Assembly (NCBI GenBank): GCA_035610365.1
Contig: CM069438.1
Location: 47,674,837-47,738,836 of the forward strand
Length of the DNA stretch: 64,000 nt
DNA from: Aquatica leii
Lineage: Eukaryota; Arthropoda; Insecta; Coleoptera; Lampyridae
Direction: 5' to 3'
Part shown: one piece after another, positions 12,123 to 21,735 of the stretch
Position numbering within the stretch: the stretch's first letter is position 1
How the letters are laid out: each line of letters begins with the position of its first letter
The notes under the pieces: generated by a model
The model's input: only the letters and a program-made list of their open reading frames with translations
Told to the model about the DNA's origin: nothing
The model's database searches: none
Made by a program: the position numbers and the translations under genes

Positions 12123-12295
12123 TGTTGTGACTATATTGTTGTTACTAGCAAAGCAAACTTACTAATATATTTAATTTAATATGAGGCATACAAAAACACA
12201 CTAATATGTATTATTAAAGATCTTACAATATTTTTTTAACTGTCCAAACCTAGTTACATCTTTCAACATATACCTATATATATTTGTTTCCAACA
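12123..12295 (-). repeat. Copia 5' LTR, 173 bp
   Basis: The minus-strand sequence starts TGTTGGAAAC and ends CACAACA, so the LTR has the 5-bp terminal repeat TGTTG...CAACA. It is immediately followed by the primer-binding site. A 173-bp LTR is short, but short LTRs are usual in this superfamily. No second LTR is in the window, so the outer edge rests on the terminal repeat and the PBS. Confidence 0.8.
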
Positions 12296-12640
12296 GATTA
12301 AAGAGTTGCTATTTTCTCAAAAACTGGAAACAATGTTGCAAGGTACTGACGTAATGGATGCAATATCAAAATTTTGAGAAACATGGACTTATGTGGCAAA
12401 AGTTTAGCGGCTTTTGTAAGGACAATGCACTTACTATTTGTTCCTTCAAAAAAATTAAGCGTGGATATGAACTTTGAACGCGAAACCAAAGCACGTTGGT
12501 TTTACAAAGAAAACGTGCTATCAAGGTTGTACGAACTGAGAAAGGAAGTAAAATTATTACTAAGTTTCTGGTCAGTTCTCTCAGTTCAAATAGATTTTGC
12601 TTATTTAGTGGATTAATAAATTGCACCTCTAGCTACAAGG
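12296..12640 (+). pseudogene. hAT-like (ZBED5/ZMYM6-type) transposase fragment, copy C
   Basis: The plus strand starts with a decayed 'ELLFSQKLETMLQGTDVMD', the segment that in ZBED5-like proteins reads 'ELLFC..L...T.G.DIF'. It continues in 12467-12615 with 'ETKARWFYKENVLSRLYELR' and 'FAYLVD', matching the family's 'VL.R...LR.E......LAYL.D'. The family derives from hAT transposases; in insects such sequences are usually transposon copies and not the domesticated host gene. Frameshifts are present. It is homologous to 21.36-21.59 kb, but with about 130 bp deleted near 12.68 kb. Confidence 0.65.
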
Positions 12641-12689
12641 ATTAGAAAATGTTTAACTTGAAAAACAGGAGCTTGATGAAGTGAGTTGT

Positions 12690-13195
12690 TTCCGACGGCG
12701 CCGGCGTGGGGCTGTGACCGTGAGTATAGTACTCTACTAACTTACGGTGTTTGTTTTTATTATGCTTCTTGTACCCCATATAGCAAATGGCAGCTTCTGG
12801 ATTAAAACGGTTTATGACGTTTATCAAAAATATTTTATGTTTGAGTTTTGGGAAGGTCGAATCTTAAGATGCTAAGGTTAACATTGTTAGAGCTTCTATC
12901 TATCTTAAGTATGACTACTCGCTTTATTTTGTCTAAAAATACGTCATAAATTCAGACTAATGTGAAAACAATTTTAAATGTATTTTTGTACTAAAATAAA
13001 AAAAAGCAAAAACTGCATAAAATTGTTTTCAGTTAAAAGACAGATATACGCTTCTGTTCAAAGATAAAAAACGCGCGAATAGAACAAAGATTTGCATGAA
13101 ATGCTGAAATAATTGGCAGAAATTACGTTTGAAAATGTTTCACTTAACAAAATAATTGATGCAAAAATTGCATTACATCTTACAGCTAAATTCCT
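12690..13195. repeat. Duplicated non-coding segment (copy C) with tRNA-like block
   Basis: This block recurs at 21.74-22.34 kb with roughly 90% identity in the aligned parts. It opens with a GC-rich stretch, 'gtggggctgtgaccgtgag', then 'tatagtactctac'. On the minus strand this resembles a degenerate tRNA D-arm/box B pair, so it could be a tRNA-derived SINE. The rest is AT-rich tail sequence, probably the 3' region of the hAT-like element, and ends near 13195 where the two copies diverge. Confidence 0.6.
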
Positions 13196-13204
13196 ATAAT
13201 ATTC

Positions 13205-13690
13205 TCGTCATTCTTCTTCTTTTATCAAGTTTATATTTCCTGTCTCCTTTCTGTCCTTTCTTAAATTTTTTATGGCTTTCCATGCCTGTGTTATTCTAGT
13301 TCCCCCTAAACATCTCTCGATCTCTTCACATATTTGATCGCACATTTCGTTCTTCTTCTTTACATATGCCTTTCTGTCTTCCGGGTCCTTGGTAAGCAGC
13401 CACATTTGATAAGCATTCTTTTTACAATCTATTAGATTCTTTATTTCTCCTTATTCTTTGAAGCTTCGTGGCCAATCTTAATTTATAAAGAAACTGTGTA
13501 GATTCTTGTTTAAGGCTTTCTAGATTATATTTTCCAGCTTCCAGTTCTTCATATTCCTTTTTGTTATTGCCTTCTCTATTTACGCCGTCTGATTTTCTGT
13601 AACTTACAATTACTTTTGCTATCACCAAGTAATGATCTAACCCACATTCTACCCTATGATTCGCCCTTACGTCATTGGTTTTGTAAAACC
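13205..13690 (-). pseudogene. LINE linker between endonuclease and RT
   Basis: Two minus-strand frames, 13628-13422 and 13405-13208, read 'YNLESLKQESTQFLYKLRL' and then 'WLLTKDPEDRKAYVKKKNE', 'CLGGTRITQAWKAIKNLRK' and 'GNINLIKEEE'. This is the linker that follows the endonuclease in a LINE family common in insects ('ES.KFLY..RL' then 'LY.KWLSTK...DR..Y...R'). The 42.4-43.2-kb plus-strand copy has the same stretch ('LYKKWLSTKKNEDYRKYKEK'), so both belong to one family. Endonuclease and RT are missing here. Confidence 0.75.
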
Positions 13691-15700
13691 ATCTGAAAAG
13701 AAATCGTCTGAGGATGTTTGAAAAAAAAATATTGCGCAGAATATGTGGATTTATGTAAAAAATAGATGAAGCTTGAGGATGTAGAATAAATTACAAACTA
13801 AGTGTATTAATAGACAAAGAATATATTATGGAGTTAACTCTAAATAATTAGACGAAAAGAATAAGTTCATAAAACCCTGCAAAACAAGATAAAAAGAGAA
13901 GAAAACATGAAAGGTTGATGTAATAGTAGATGTCAAGAAACTTGGATGCATTAACTGCGGGACCATAGCTACCGGTAGAAAGATATAGCAGATTATTATA
14001 AAGTAATACAAAGTTTAGGTGTTGTAGAGCCAACTGAAGAATAAAATCGACTAAAACCTTTTGAAAAAACATACTGCGCGTGATATTTGGTCGGGTGCAA
14101 AAAGTAGATGGAACTTGGAGATGCAAAATAAATTACGAACTAAGTACAGACGGGGTATGTATTATGTAGTTTGTTAAATTCTGAAAAATCAGACAGCTGA
14201 GCCATAGATAAACCAACAAAAAAATACCTTAATGCAAATTTTGTAAAACAAGAGAAAAAACATAGAAAGTTAAGGTAGAAGTCGGTGTAAAGAAACTTAG
14301 GTGCAATCACTAAAAAACTACCCGTAGAAAGAAATGGCAGACTATTGCAGAGTCAAAACTTACGTAAAGCCAACTGAAGAAAAAACTCGTCTAAAAATAA
14401 AAATAATAGAAGGACGAATACTTCGTTACGAACTAAGTGCGTTAATAGACTTTTTGAAGAATTAAACAACTGAGTCATAGAAAGAGTAACGAGAAAATTA
14501 ACGTAATGAAAACCCATTAAAACAAAACGTAATAAGAGGAAAACATGGAAGGTTGATGTAGTAGCAGATGTTAAAATAGTTAGGATACCATAACTGAAGA
14601 ACCATAGCTACCAGTAGAAAAAATTGCAGGTCAAAACCTACGGATTATAGAACCAACTAAAGAAGAAGATAGTCTAAGAATATTTGAAAGAAGAATGCTG
14701 AGTTACAAACTAAATGCATTAATAGATTAAGAATGTATTGCGTTTATTAAATTATAAAGAATTATACAATTGAGACAGAAAAAAGGTTGACGTAATGAAA
14801 ACTTATCAAAACAAGATGTAGTAAGAACAAAACATGTAGCAGCAAATATTAAGAAACGGGGGTCCATTGAAGAGTAAATCAAAACCTACGGGTTGTAAAA
14901 CCAACTGAAGAAGACTGTCTAAAAATGTTTGGAAGAAGAATATCTGGACTCGTGCAAAAAGTAGATGAAACTGGGAGAATAAATCACAACTAAGTGCTTT
15001 AATAGACTGAAAATGTATTGTGCAGTTTGTAAAATTCCAAAGAATTAAGCAGCTGAGCGATAGAAAGACCAACAAAAAGAGTAAATTAATAAACGTAGCG
15101 AAAAGAAAACATAGAAAGTTGATGTAGTAGTAGATAAATAGGTAGAGCTTTGAGATGCAAAATAAATTACGAAATAAGTGTTTTAAAAGACGGAAAATAT
15201 CTTGTAAAGTTAGTTAAATTCCAAACAATTAGATAGCTGAGCCATAAAAAAACCAACAGGAAGAATAAAATGATGAAAACCTTGCAAGTGAAAAAAAATG
15301 TGGTTGGTTGATGTAGTAGTAGATGTTAAGAAGCTTGAGTGCAATAACTAAAAGACCATAGTTATTAGTAGAAAAAAAATCTTAGACTATTATACCTAAG
15401 GCCAACTGAAAAAGAAAATTGTGGTGATAAAAGAATATTGCGTATGATATTTGGATTCTTGCAAAAAGTACATAGAAATTGAAGATGCAGAATAAATCAC
15501 GAACTAAGTGAATTAACAAACGTAGAATGTATTCTGTAGTTTGTTACATTCTGAAGAGTTAGACAGCCGAGGCATATAAAGATAACTTAATAAAAACTTT
15601 GCGAGACAAGACGTAGGGGGAAGAAAATATAGAACGATGATGTCAAAACCCACGAGTTGTAGAACTAACTGAAGAAGAAGATTTACTACTTTAAAGATTT
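13690..15700 (+). repeat. Tandem array of a ~330-bp LINE C-terminal module
   Basis: The anchor 'actgaagaagaa', encoding 'EPTEE(E)DSLR(I/M)FE', recurs near 13698, 14033, 14372, 14653, 14905, 15397 and 15669. Spacings are about 335, 339, 281, 252, 492 and 272 bp, so the units carry indels around a basic size near 330-340 bp. Each unit encodes, in broken frames, 'FERR.LR.IFG..QK.DG.W' (RT tail) and a basic segment ending 'LG.NN*RTIA..RK.MADY', then the next unit begins. The end of a LINE ORF2 has become a tandem repeat. Decay is advanced, so the array is old. Confidence 0.75.
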
Positions 15701-15739
15701 CTTTTTCTGTAGTTCTTTAATTTTCTGAAAAGAATGTGC

Positions 15740-16200
15740 AACGACTTTATTTTTGTATTTATATTTTATTAAAACAAATTAGTTGTGTGACGTTTAGAGA
15801 ATTTGAAGAATTTGTCTAATTGAAGACTGTAGAAAAAATTTAATTTTTACATTATCTTTCATTTTGTATATTTTGCCACCAATTGATATAGCAAACAGTG
15901 ATAAAAATAGAAGTTTTATCTATTGTTACATAAAAGCCGTTTCTAGGTTATTCCATGGTTTCTTGATTCTGGCGGTTTTTGCCCAGTTTTTTCCAGCAAC
16001 AATTCTAATATCATTTTGACCTTTTTTGTGATTTACGTACACTTTGTTTTGTTTCTCTTAGTCTCCATTCCGTCACCTTGCATGTCCATCTTTCGTACTT
16101 CATTTTTACAACGTCTTGTCCATTTCTATTTGAGACTCGTAAATGTTTTTCTTGACTTTTGTTCTTTTTAGAATTTGCTATGTTAAAAACATTTCGTCCA
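15740..16200 (-). pseudogene. LINE ORF2 C-terminal end, copy B
   Basis: Homologous to 7.93-8.26 kb. The minus-strand reading gives 'RVSNRNGQDVV', 'RWTCKVTEWRLRETKQS' and 'KKLGKNRQNQETME', a decayed version of the LINE tail 'RWT..VTEWRPR..KRS.GRP..RW.DDI...AG..W...AQ'. A short AT-rich spacer separates its 3' end from the tandem module array at 15.70 kb. Several frameshifts are present. Confidence 0.6.
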
Positions 16201-16545
16201 GTGACACTTTCATTTTTAAATATTTCCTTTCATCCACATTATTAATGGGCGCATCAATTTTGCTACATTTGTGGTACTTGTGAGGAGTGTTCCTGGGTGA
16301 CTTGGGTCACCGCCATGTGTCTGGGCTTTTAGAAATTTTACATGTCGAGATTATTCAGTACATCGAGTTGGTAATTTGCAATCACGTACGTTTAGGAACA
16401 TTGATTACTTACACCAATTGCCAGCCGTAATTTTGGGTCAAGTCAAAGTATTTGGATGATGGACGATGAACTTGATAAAACACTTGCGATGTTATGATTG
16501 ACAGTCATTTGGAAGCTTGACGCATTCGAGGTCATAGAGTCTCAT
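16200..16545. repeat. Shared ~350-bp insert (copy B)
   Basis: Second copy of the block at 8.26-8.645 kb, with 'gggtcaccgccatgtgtctgg' and 'gacgcattc' in the same order. It lies between the same two LINE pieces. No protein is recognisable on either strand. Confidence 0.55.
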
Positions 16546-16735
16546 CTTTCAATGTAACTCCACAGCTCTAGCGTTGATATTTAGTTTTTCTGTCTTGGTT
16601 TTAGTTATTGCCTATGTCACCAAGTCATATACTGATTATAGTTACCGAAAATATACACGCATCGTACACTTCATGTTTCAGATATTTTTATCTCAGTGAA
16701 TAAGGTTATATCTTCGTTTCTCCATGTTTTAGTTT
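16545..16735 (-). pseudogene. LINE RT-thumb/C-terminal fragment, copy B
   Basis: Matches 9.20-9.43 kb: on the minus strand a run up to 'NINARAVELH' with stop codons before it. In this copy it is directly adjacent to the shared insert, showing the arrangement without the 8.65-9.20-kb block. Upstream on the minus strand, LINE endonuclease sequence begins at about 16.75 kb. Copy B is therefore one internally deleted LINE: endonuclease, then thumb, then tail. Confidence 0.55.
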
Positions 16736-16749
16736 TTTTCATTCTTTAT

Positions 16750-17362
16750 TTGCTGAAATGCTTGGTAAATCTTTGCCAGCGAAACTTTCGGTCTTTAGTG
16801 TTTACGTTTGAAACATACTTTGAGGTGATTTCTGGGTTGTCCAAAGTTGAAGAGTAGAGTTAATAAAGCTTCTTTGCGATTATTTTTGTTATGTCTAATT
16901 ATGGTTCTTTCTTGGTTTCTCATTTTTATTATGTTTTGTTTATTTATAGAAAGTAATACTTCCATGGTTTTATTATTTTTTATGGTCCCAAGAGTTTGGG
17001 TAAGCTAGCTGTAATCAATGAGTGATTGTTGTGAGTATTGACGTTGTTTAGCTTTGAAACATCTTTTCGTTTATCTATTTGGACTTCGCTAGGTCCTATT
17101 TTCTTTGTATTTGTTTTTATATAGTGCATTCAGACAGATTAGCGTTTCTTTGTTGATAAAATTGACTAATATATCCGCTTTTCTGTTTTTATTCTTTAAT
17201 AAAAAATTTTCGAAGTTACCGATATCGGTTTTTTATCTTTGTACTATTTTGGTGTTGAAAACGCCTGTAATTATGTTATGTAGAAGGCGTTTTCTTAGGT
17301 TTTTGGTTTGGTGCTTTATAGCAAAATTTGGGCAAAAATCTAATAAACCTTTGCATGTTTAA
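16750..17362 (-). pseudogene. LINE endonuclease domain remnant
   Basis: The minus-strand frames from 17362 contain 'DIGNFENFLLKNKNRKADIL' followed by 'FINKETLICLNALYKNKY' and 'KENRT*RSPN'. They correspond to the LINE apurinic-like endonuclease stretch 'G.FG.G.RN.RG..L..F.....L...NT.F.K....K.TW.SP.G'. Later parts are too decayed to assign. RT is missing; the fragment leads into the thumb piece at 16.73 kb. The call is from pattern recognition only. Confidence 0.55.
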
Positions 17363-17722
17363 AGCTGCGAAAGAACTTTTGGGACAAAAAGCTCCAAAAA
17401 TAATTCGTAAAATTTTATTTTCAAACGACACTATGAATTCGCGCATTCAAGAAATTTTATAAGGTTTTGAAGAACAAATTATTGACACAGTAAAATGTAG
17501 TTCTTATTTTGGGCTACAATGTGATGAATCTACCAACCTTTCACAAAGTTGTCAACTACTTTTCTTTTAGATATACAATGAAACGATTACCAAGAACTGA
17601 AAACAACTTCGCAAGGTGCAAACGTTATGGATATAATAAGTCAAAATTTTGAGAAACGTGGGTTTTGTAAGGACGATGCATCTGCTATGCGCGTTTCTCA
17701 ATCTGGTCTTGCAGCGTCATTC
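17362..17722 (+). pseudogene. hAT-like (ZBED5/ZMYM6-type) transposase fragment, N-terminal to copy D
   Basis: The plus strand reads 'LGQKAPKIIRKILFSNDTM', 'RIQEIL', 'SSYFGLQCDESTNLSQSCQL' and 'GFCKDDASAMRVSQSGLAA'. These match, in order, the ZBED5-like segments 'LLG......I..I.LSN.T..RRI', 'F.LQ.DESTD.....L' and 'C.DGA.AM.G..SG'. The aspartate in 'CDEST' is one of the conserved hAT-core acidic residues. Stops break the frame. At about 17.72 kb the reading passes abruptly into BEL/Pao protease; the C-terminal part of the hAT appears beyond the Pao element at 21.33 kb. Confidence 0.72.
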
Positions 17723-18830
17723 TTCCTTTACCATTAAGCTTTCTTGCTTGGTAACTGATAAAATTACTAACACATTGCCTGGGTTTCCTGTAAATACATG
17801 TTACATACAAATGCCCGAGGACATTAACTTTTCAGATTCTCTCTATTACGAGCAAAGTTGATGTTCTGATAGGTTCTTCCAAATTTTGAAACTTTTTTTG
17901 TGAAGGCCAGATTCATTTCGGTTCACGTTTCTCAACTTTTCAAAATACTTACCTTGGTTGGATAATTAGTGGACTTCTTTCCACTAGGAAAAATAACAAG
18001 CACGTTACGTGCCACCTTTCTCGTTCGGACGACGTGAACTTTCAACTTTCGAAATTTTGAGAAGTTGAACGTTACCCTGTTGAAAGAGCCTATTCGCAAG
18101 AAGAAAATTTCTACGAATTTTTTTTTATACATAATTCTAAACGTGCTTCTGATAGTCGCTATGCAATATCTGCTGACATTGATGTATCGGACGGTGCTTA
18201 TCAATCCTATGTAAAGGCGATTGCAACGCATTCTCTGGCGTCCGACACCGCAGTCTTACCTTGTGACGTATAATCTTCATACTGTAACATACGGTATAGC
18301 TTCGGTTTCTTTCTTCGGTTCCTACGCGTAGCGTAGTTCAGCTTGGAATCGACTGCAGAGGCTCACTTCTTGAAATTTCTAAAATCATCACGAAGGATTT
18401 TTATGTGATGATCTTCTAACGGGTTCTGACTTTAGATTTCGCTCGAGATTTATGTCAAGGCCTTCAAACCGTGTGTGTGAAGGTGGTTTCAAATTACGTA
18501 AATGGATTTCTAACAATCCTCAAGTACTTGACTACCTCGACAAAGTTGACATTCACCCATGTTTGCTTGAATTTGGCTCTCATGAAAATGCCTACATTTT
18601 AGGATTGTTGTGGCAGTTAGAAACTGATAATCTTATGTTTTTAATTTCAGCTCCTTGTTTCACAACTGTTACTAAACGAGATATACTTTTAAGCATCGTT
18701 CAAGCTCAAATCTGTGACCCTCTAGGATTGTTGTCTCCGTGTACGATTGTAGTCAAGATTTGGTTAGAGAGACTGTCTTGGGACGATCCCGTTCCAAAGC
18801 ACATCATAGAGAGATGAAATCTGTTTGTTA
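17722..18830 (+). pseudogene. BEL/Pao protease end and reverse transcriptase
   Basis: The reading begins with 'LPGFPVNTCYIQMPEDINFS', the protease C-terminus ('...P.I.LADP'), then 'FQNTYLGWIISG', the standard Pao sequence 'T.LGW..SG'. 'SKF*EVERYP' is a decayed 'FWE.EE'. 'YGIASVSFF' (for 'YG..SA.FLA'), 'CDDLLTGSDF' (for 'YVDDLLTG') and 'KLRKWISNNPQVLD' follow. After that come 'YILGLLWQLETDNLMF' and 'QICDPLGLLSPC', typical of the RT-RNase H connection. In the YVDD equivalent the valine is a cysteine here, but the two aspartates remain. Confidence 0.88.
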
Positions 18831-19261
18831 TGACTTATCAATTCTCAATGATTGTCGTATCTCACGGCATGTCGTATGCTCAGATCGAAGTTCACGGCTT
18901 CTCAGATGCCTCGATGCATGGATATGGTGCGTGCATTTATTTGAATTCTTTTAATGATGATGACGTAATTCATGTCAGATTATTATGTGCTAAATCCACG
19001 GTTTGGGCATTGAAACCACTCACGATCCCAAAATTAGAGTTGTGCACTGCTACTTTGCTTTCGAAGATTTTTGTCTGTGTTCATAAGGCGTTGAATATCC
19101 AATTCAACCGATGCTTCTTGTGGATGGATTCTACAATTGTTCTGGGTTGGTTGAACACGCCTCCAAATCTCACAAAAACTTTTGTTTGCAATAGAATTGC
19201 CGATACTCAGGAACAGACTAATTGTATCTGGTTTCATGTTCCAAGTAAATCTAAACTCTAG
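18830..19261 (+). pseudogene. BEL/Pao RNase H-like region
   Basis: A continuous stretch from 18830 contains 'EVHGFSDASMHGYGACIYL', 'AKSTVWALKPLTIPKLELCT' and 'CFLWMDSTIVLGWLN'. These are the three signature blocks of Pao RNase H: HGF.DAS..AYGA, PL....IP.LEL.A and W.DS..VL.WL. The acidic residues D (FSDAS), E (KLELC) and D (MDST) are all present. It ends at a stop after 'SKSKL'. RNase H would remove the RNA strand during reverse transcription. Confidence 0.9.
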
Positions 19262-19279
19262 AGGTTTCTTTCTACGCCA

Positions 19280-20520
19280 ATTGGTTGATTCTTCACTTTG
19301 ATGGCGGGACCCGCATTGGTTGCAATTGGATGAATTGCATTGGTCTTCTGCAAGTCCATCTTCAATTGCATCATCTCTTCCTAAACTGAAGCGTTAAGTT
19401 ACTGGCTTTCATAAGATCGCTTTTTCTTTTTCTACGTCAAAATTCTCAAATCTCAAAAGGTTTATAGCTGTGGAGGTTTATTGCTTACGGTTTATCAAGA
19501 TCTGTTGCAACCCGCGTTCTTTAAGACGATATGACCCTCTATCTTGTGATGAGTTACAAGAATCTACTACTAAGATTCTAAGAATATCAAAAAACTGAAA
19601 CCTTTTCCAATAAACTTAAGGCTCTCAATCGTCATCGAAACCCTAAATCGTCTGGCACCATCGGCAACTTGCACCCGTTCTTAGATTCTTGTGGCCTCGT
19701 GTCGGAGGCAGACTACAAAATTCAAATTATAACTTCAACAAGATTCATCTTGTCATAATTTCTAGCAAACATCATCTTTCAACTCTTATCATAAGATCCA
19801 TTCATTTGCAACATCATAACCCTGGACCTCAGTTACTTCTTGCCATCCTCCGGGAACAATATAAGATTACTAATGGTCGTGATCTGGCTAGAAAGATAGT
19901 CCACGTTTGTATCAGGTGCTTCAAATTTTCTGCTAAAACTAGCAATCCAATTATGGGATCTTTTCCAGCTTCGCGCATTCAACTTGCCTTCTCATTTAGT
20001 AACGTAGGGGTAGATTACGCAGGTTTATTCACCATTAAAGACCGCAAAGGTCGCGGCTGTAAGACGTCTAAATCCTATTTATGTTTATTTGTGTGCTTTG
20101 TTACCAAGGTAGTTCATCTTGAATTAGTCACCACTTTGTATACGGAATCTTTCTCTACGGAGGTTCGCAGGGGTATGCTGGCAAATATATGTTCAGATAA
20201 TTGTAGCTATTTTGTTGGAGCAAATTCTGTTTTAAAGGAAATCGGAGAGTTTCTCACTTCTGAAAATGTTGCGATTGCTGAAGCAAATGCTCGCAAAGGA
20301 ATAGCTTGGCATTTTATCCCCCCCCCATCTCCACACTTTGGTGGGTTGTGGGAAGCTGGTGTTCGATCAGTCAAACACTACCTAAAGAGAGTTGCCGGCA
20401 ACTTCAGTTTAACGTATGAGCAGTTGTCTACCTTTTTTTGCCAATTAGAAGCCATCTTGAATTTCCGGTCGTTAACTCCTTATCTCAAGATCCCAACGAT
20501 TTCAGTCCTTTGACTCTCTC
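19280..20520 (+). pseudogene. BEL/Pao integrase
   Basis: The zinc-binding lead-in is broken between 19280 and 19690. From 19689 the frame is open: 'VGGRLQNSNYN', 'IIRSIHLQHHNPGPQLLLAI' (HH region), 'CIRCFKF' (CC), 'NVGVDYAGLF' (first aspartate), 'ICSDNCSYFVGAN' (second aspartate) and 'HFGGLWEAGVRSVKHYLKR' (glutamate). Between the first and second aspartates, about 13 residues of the usual 'AL.RF.ARRG.P' stretch are missing, leaving 'EVRRGMLANICSDN'. The frame shifts near 20.45 kb in the 'LNSRPLTPLS.DP.D' region, which continues in another frame. Confidence 0.9.
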
Positions 20521-20930
20521 TCATTTTCTTATTGGGCAAACTTTAACGGGTGTACCTGAACCTGCCTACACTTCAATTCCTGCTTCAAGACTTTCAACGT
20601 TTCAAGCAATTCAATCCGCTCACCGACATTTTTGGGAAAGATAGAGCAAGGAATATGTCTCTGAGCTTCAGCGCCGCACCAAGTGGTAATCAAATAAGTC
20701 TGAACTGCAAATCGATACTCTAGTGCTAATTAAGGATGTTAATCAACCTGCTTTCCACTGGAAGTTAGGAAGAATCCTGAATTTACACCCAGGCACCGAT
20801 GGAGTTTCCCATGTAGCCTCCACATTAATTACAGGCGGTGTAATTTGCCGATCAATTTCGAATATTTGCCTCCTACCCTTAGACATTTAGTGAAGTTCGT
20901 GAATGGCATCGCAGCGGTAGTGCGGATTAT
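20438..20930 (+). pseudogene. BEL/Pao C-terminal DUF5641-like domain
   Basis: Translation after the integrase core gives 'SQDPNDFSPLTLSHFLIGQT', then 'SRLSTFQAIQSAHRHFWER', 'KEYVSELQRRTKW' and 'VLIKDVNQPAFHWKLGRI'. This is the usual Pao ending, 'W..W..EYL..LQ.R.KW' followed by 'V.....P...W.LGRI..L.PG.DG..RV', with 'LHPGTDGVSHVAS' also present. Two stops interrupt it. After the last 'ISNICLLPL' comes a short non-coding stretch to the LTR. Confidence 0.85.
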
Positions 20931-21081
20931 AGTGTTTAGAAATTAAGTTTTATGATTTAATTTAGATTTAGAATTTGCATAATCATCTCTTTAAGTTCAA
21001 TGGTATCTTGTCTTTATTTTATTTACCTATGATGTTACTATTTGCTGTTGTTGAAAGCCCAGCTTTTCAAGGTCGGGGGTA

Positions 21082-21310
21082 TGTTAAGACCGCTTTATGG
21101 CAAAGCATTATATTTTATTATTGAATTTTGTTATTTGTTACTTTAAGTACGGGTCTGCGCCAAGTGCGGGCCGTGAAATTTGAAAGGTTTAGGTTTGTGT
21201 TTGCGATTTTATCTATTACGGTCATTTTTTATACTAAAAAAAGCTGAGGATGCATGGGTAATAGTGGCATCTATTTAAAAAAATAAAAATAAAGGTACAT
21301 TAAAAGAAAA
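21082..21310 (+). repeat. Probable BEL/Pao 3' LTR (right end unclear)
   Basis: After the pol end, a G-rich run 'ggtcgggggta' at 21071-21081 looks like the polypurine tract that ends Pao elements, and TGTTAAGACC begins directly after it. No 5' LTR is present for comparison, so the right end cannot be fixed; hAT-like sequence is recognisable from about 21330. The placement follows from PPT position and the TG start only. Confidence 0.5.
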
Positions 21311-21329
21311 AATCATTTAATAAAAAGGT

Positions 21330-21735
21330 TCTTCGAAAAATAAAAGAAAAACAATACTGAACAGATATGAACTCGGAACACGAAACTAAAGCGCGTTGGT
21401 TTTCCAAAGAAAACATGCTGTCACGGTTGTACGAACTGAGAAAGGAATTAAAATTATTATTAAGTTTCTGGATCAGTTTTGTCAGTTCAAATAGGTTTTG
21501 CTTATTTAGTGGATTTTTTGCAGAAGTAAATAAATTACACCTATAACTAGAAGGATTAAAAAATATTAACTTGAAAAACACGAGCTTGATGAACGGTTTG
21601 CTGAGAAAATGCAAAAGAACATTACATTTACAAAACTTCAAAAATGAATTAAACCGTTTTTTCTGGGATTGGGAAAATAAAAGTGTTAGGAAACTGATCT
21701 GCAATCTTTTTATTGTTAACAATGATGTGAGTTGC
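21330..21735 (+). pseudogene. hAT-like (ZBED5/ZMYM6-type) transposase fragment, copy D
   Basis: The plus strand reads 'ETKARWFSKENMLSRLYELR', 'SSNRFCLFSGFFAEVN' and 'LKNTSLMNGLLRKCKRTLHL', then 'FWDWENKSVRKLICNLFIVN'. It matches the ZBED5-like C-terminal half and is close to copy C at 12.47-12.64 kb, but keeps about 130 bp that copy C lacks. With the 17.36-17.72-kb fragment it probably formed one hAT copy, now split by the Pao element. Short frames only; not functional. Confidence 0.65.

Larger units (their letters stand above)
9549..12295 (-). mobile_element. Ty1/Copia LTR retrotransposon, 3'-truncated
   Basis: On the minus strand, from 12295 downward, the order is 5' LTR, primer-binding site, gag, zinc knuckle, protease, integrase and the first part of RT. 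Integrase before RT is the Copia order. The element stops inside RT near 9549; RNase H, polypurine tract and 3' LTR are absent. Frameshifts and stops break every domain, so it is dead. It lies next to hAT-like sequence at 12.296 kb. That junction cannot be tested for a target duplication because the other end is missing. Confidence 0.9.
17722..21310 (+). mobile_element. BEL/Pao LTR retrotransposon, 5'-truncated and decayed
   Basis: The order on the plus strand is protease end, RT, RNase H, integrase zinc region, integrase core, DUF5641-like domain and a 3' LTR start. This is the BEL/Pao pol layout. 5' LTR, gag and most of the protease are missing. Stop codons and small deletions occur throughout. 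It is flanked on both sides by pieces of one hAT-like family, which suggests Pao landed in a hAT copy and then lost its 5' half. Confidence 0.9.
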
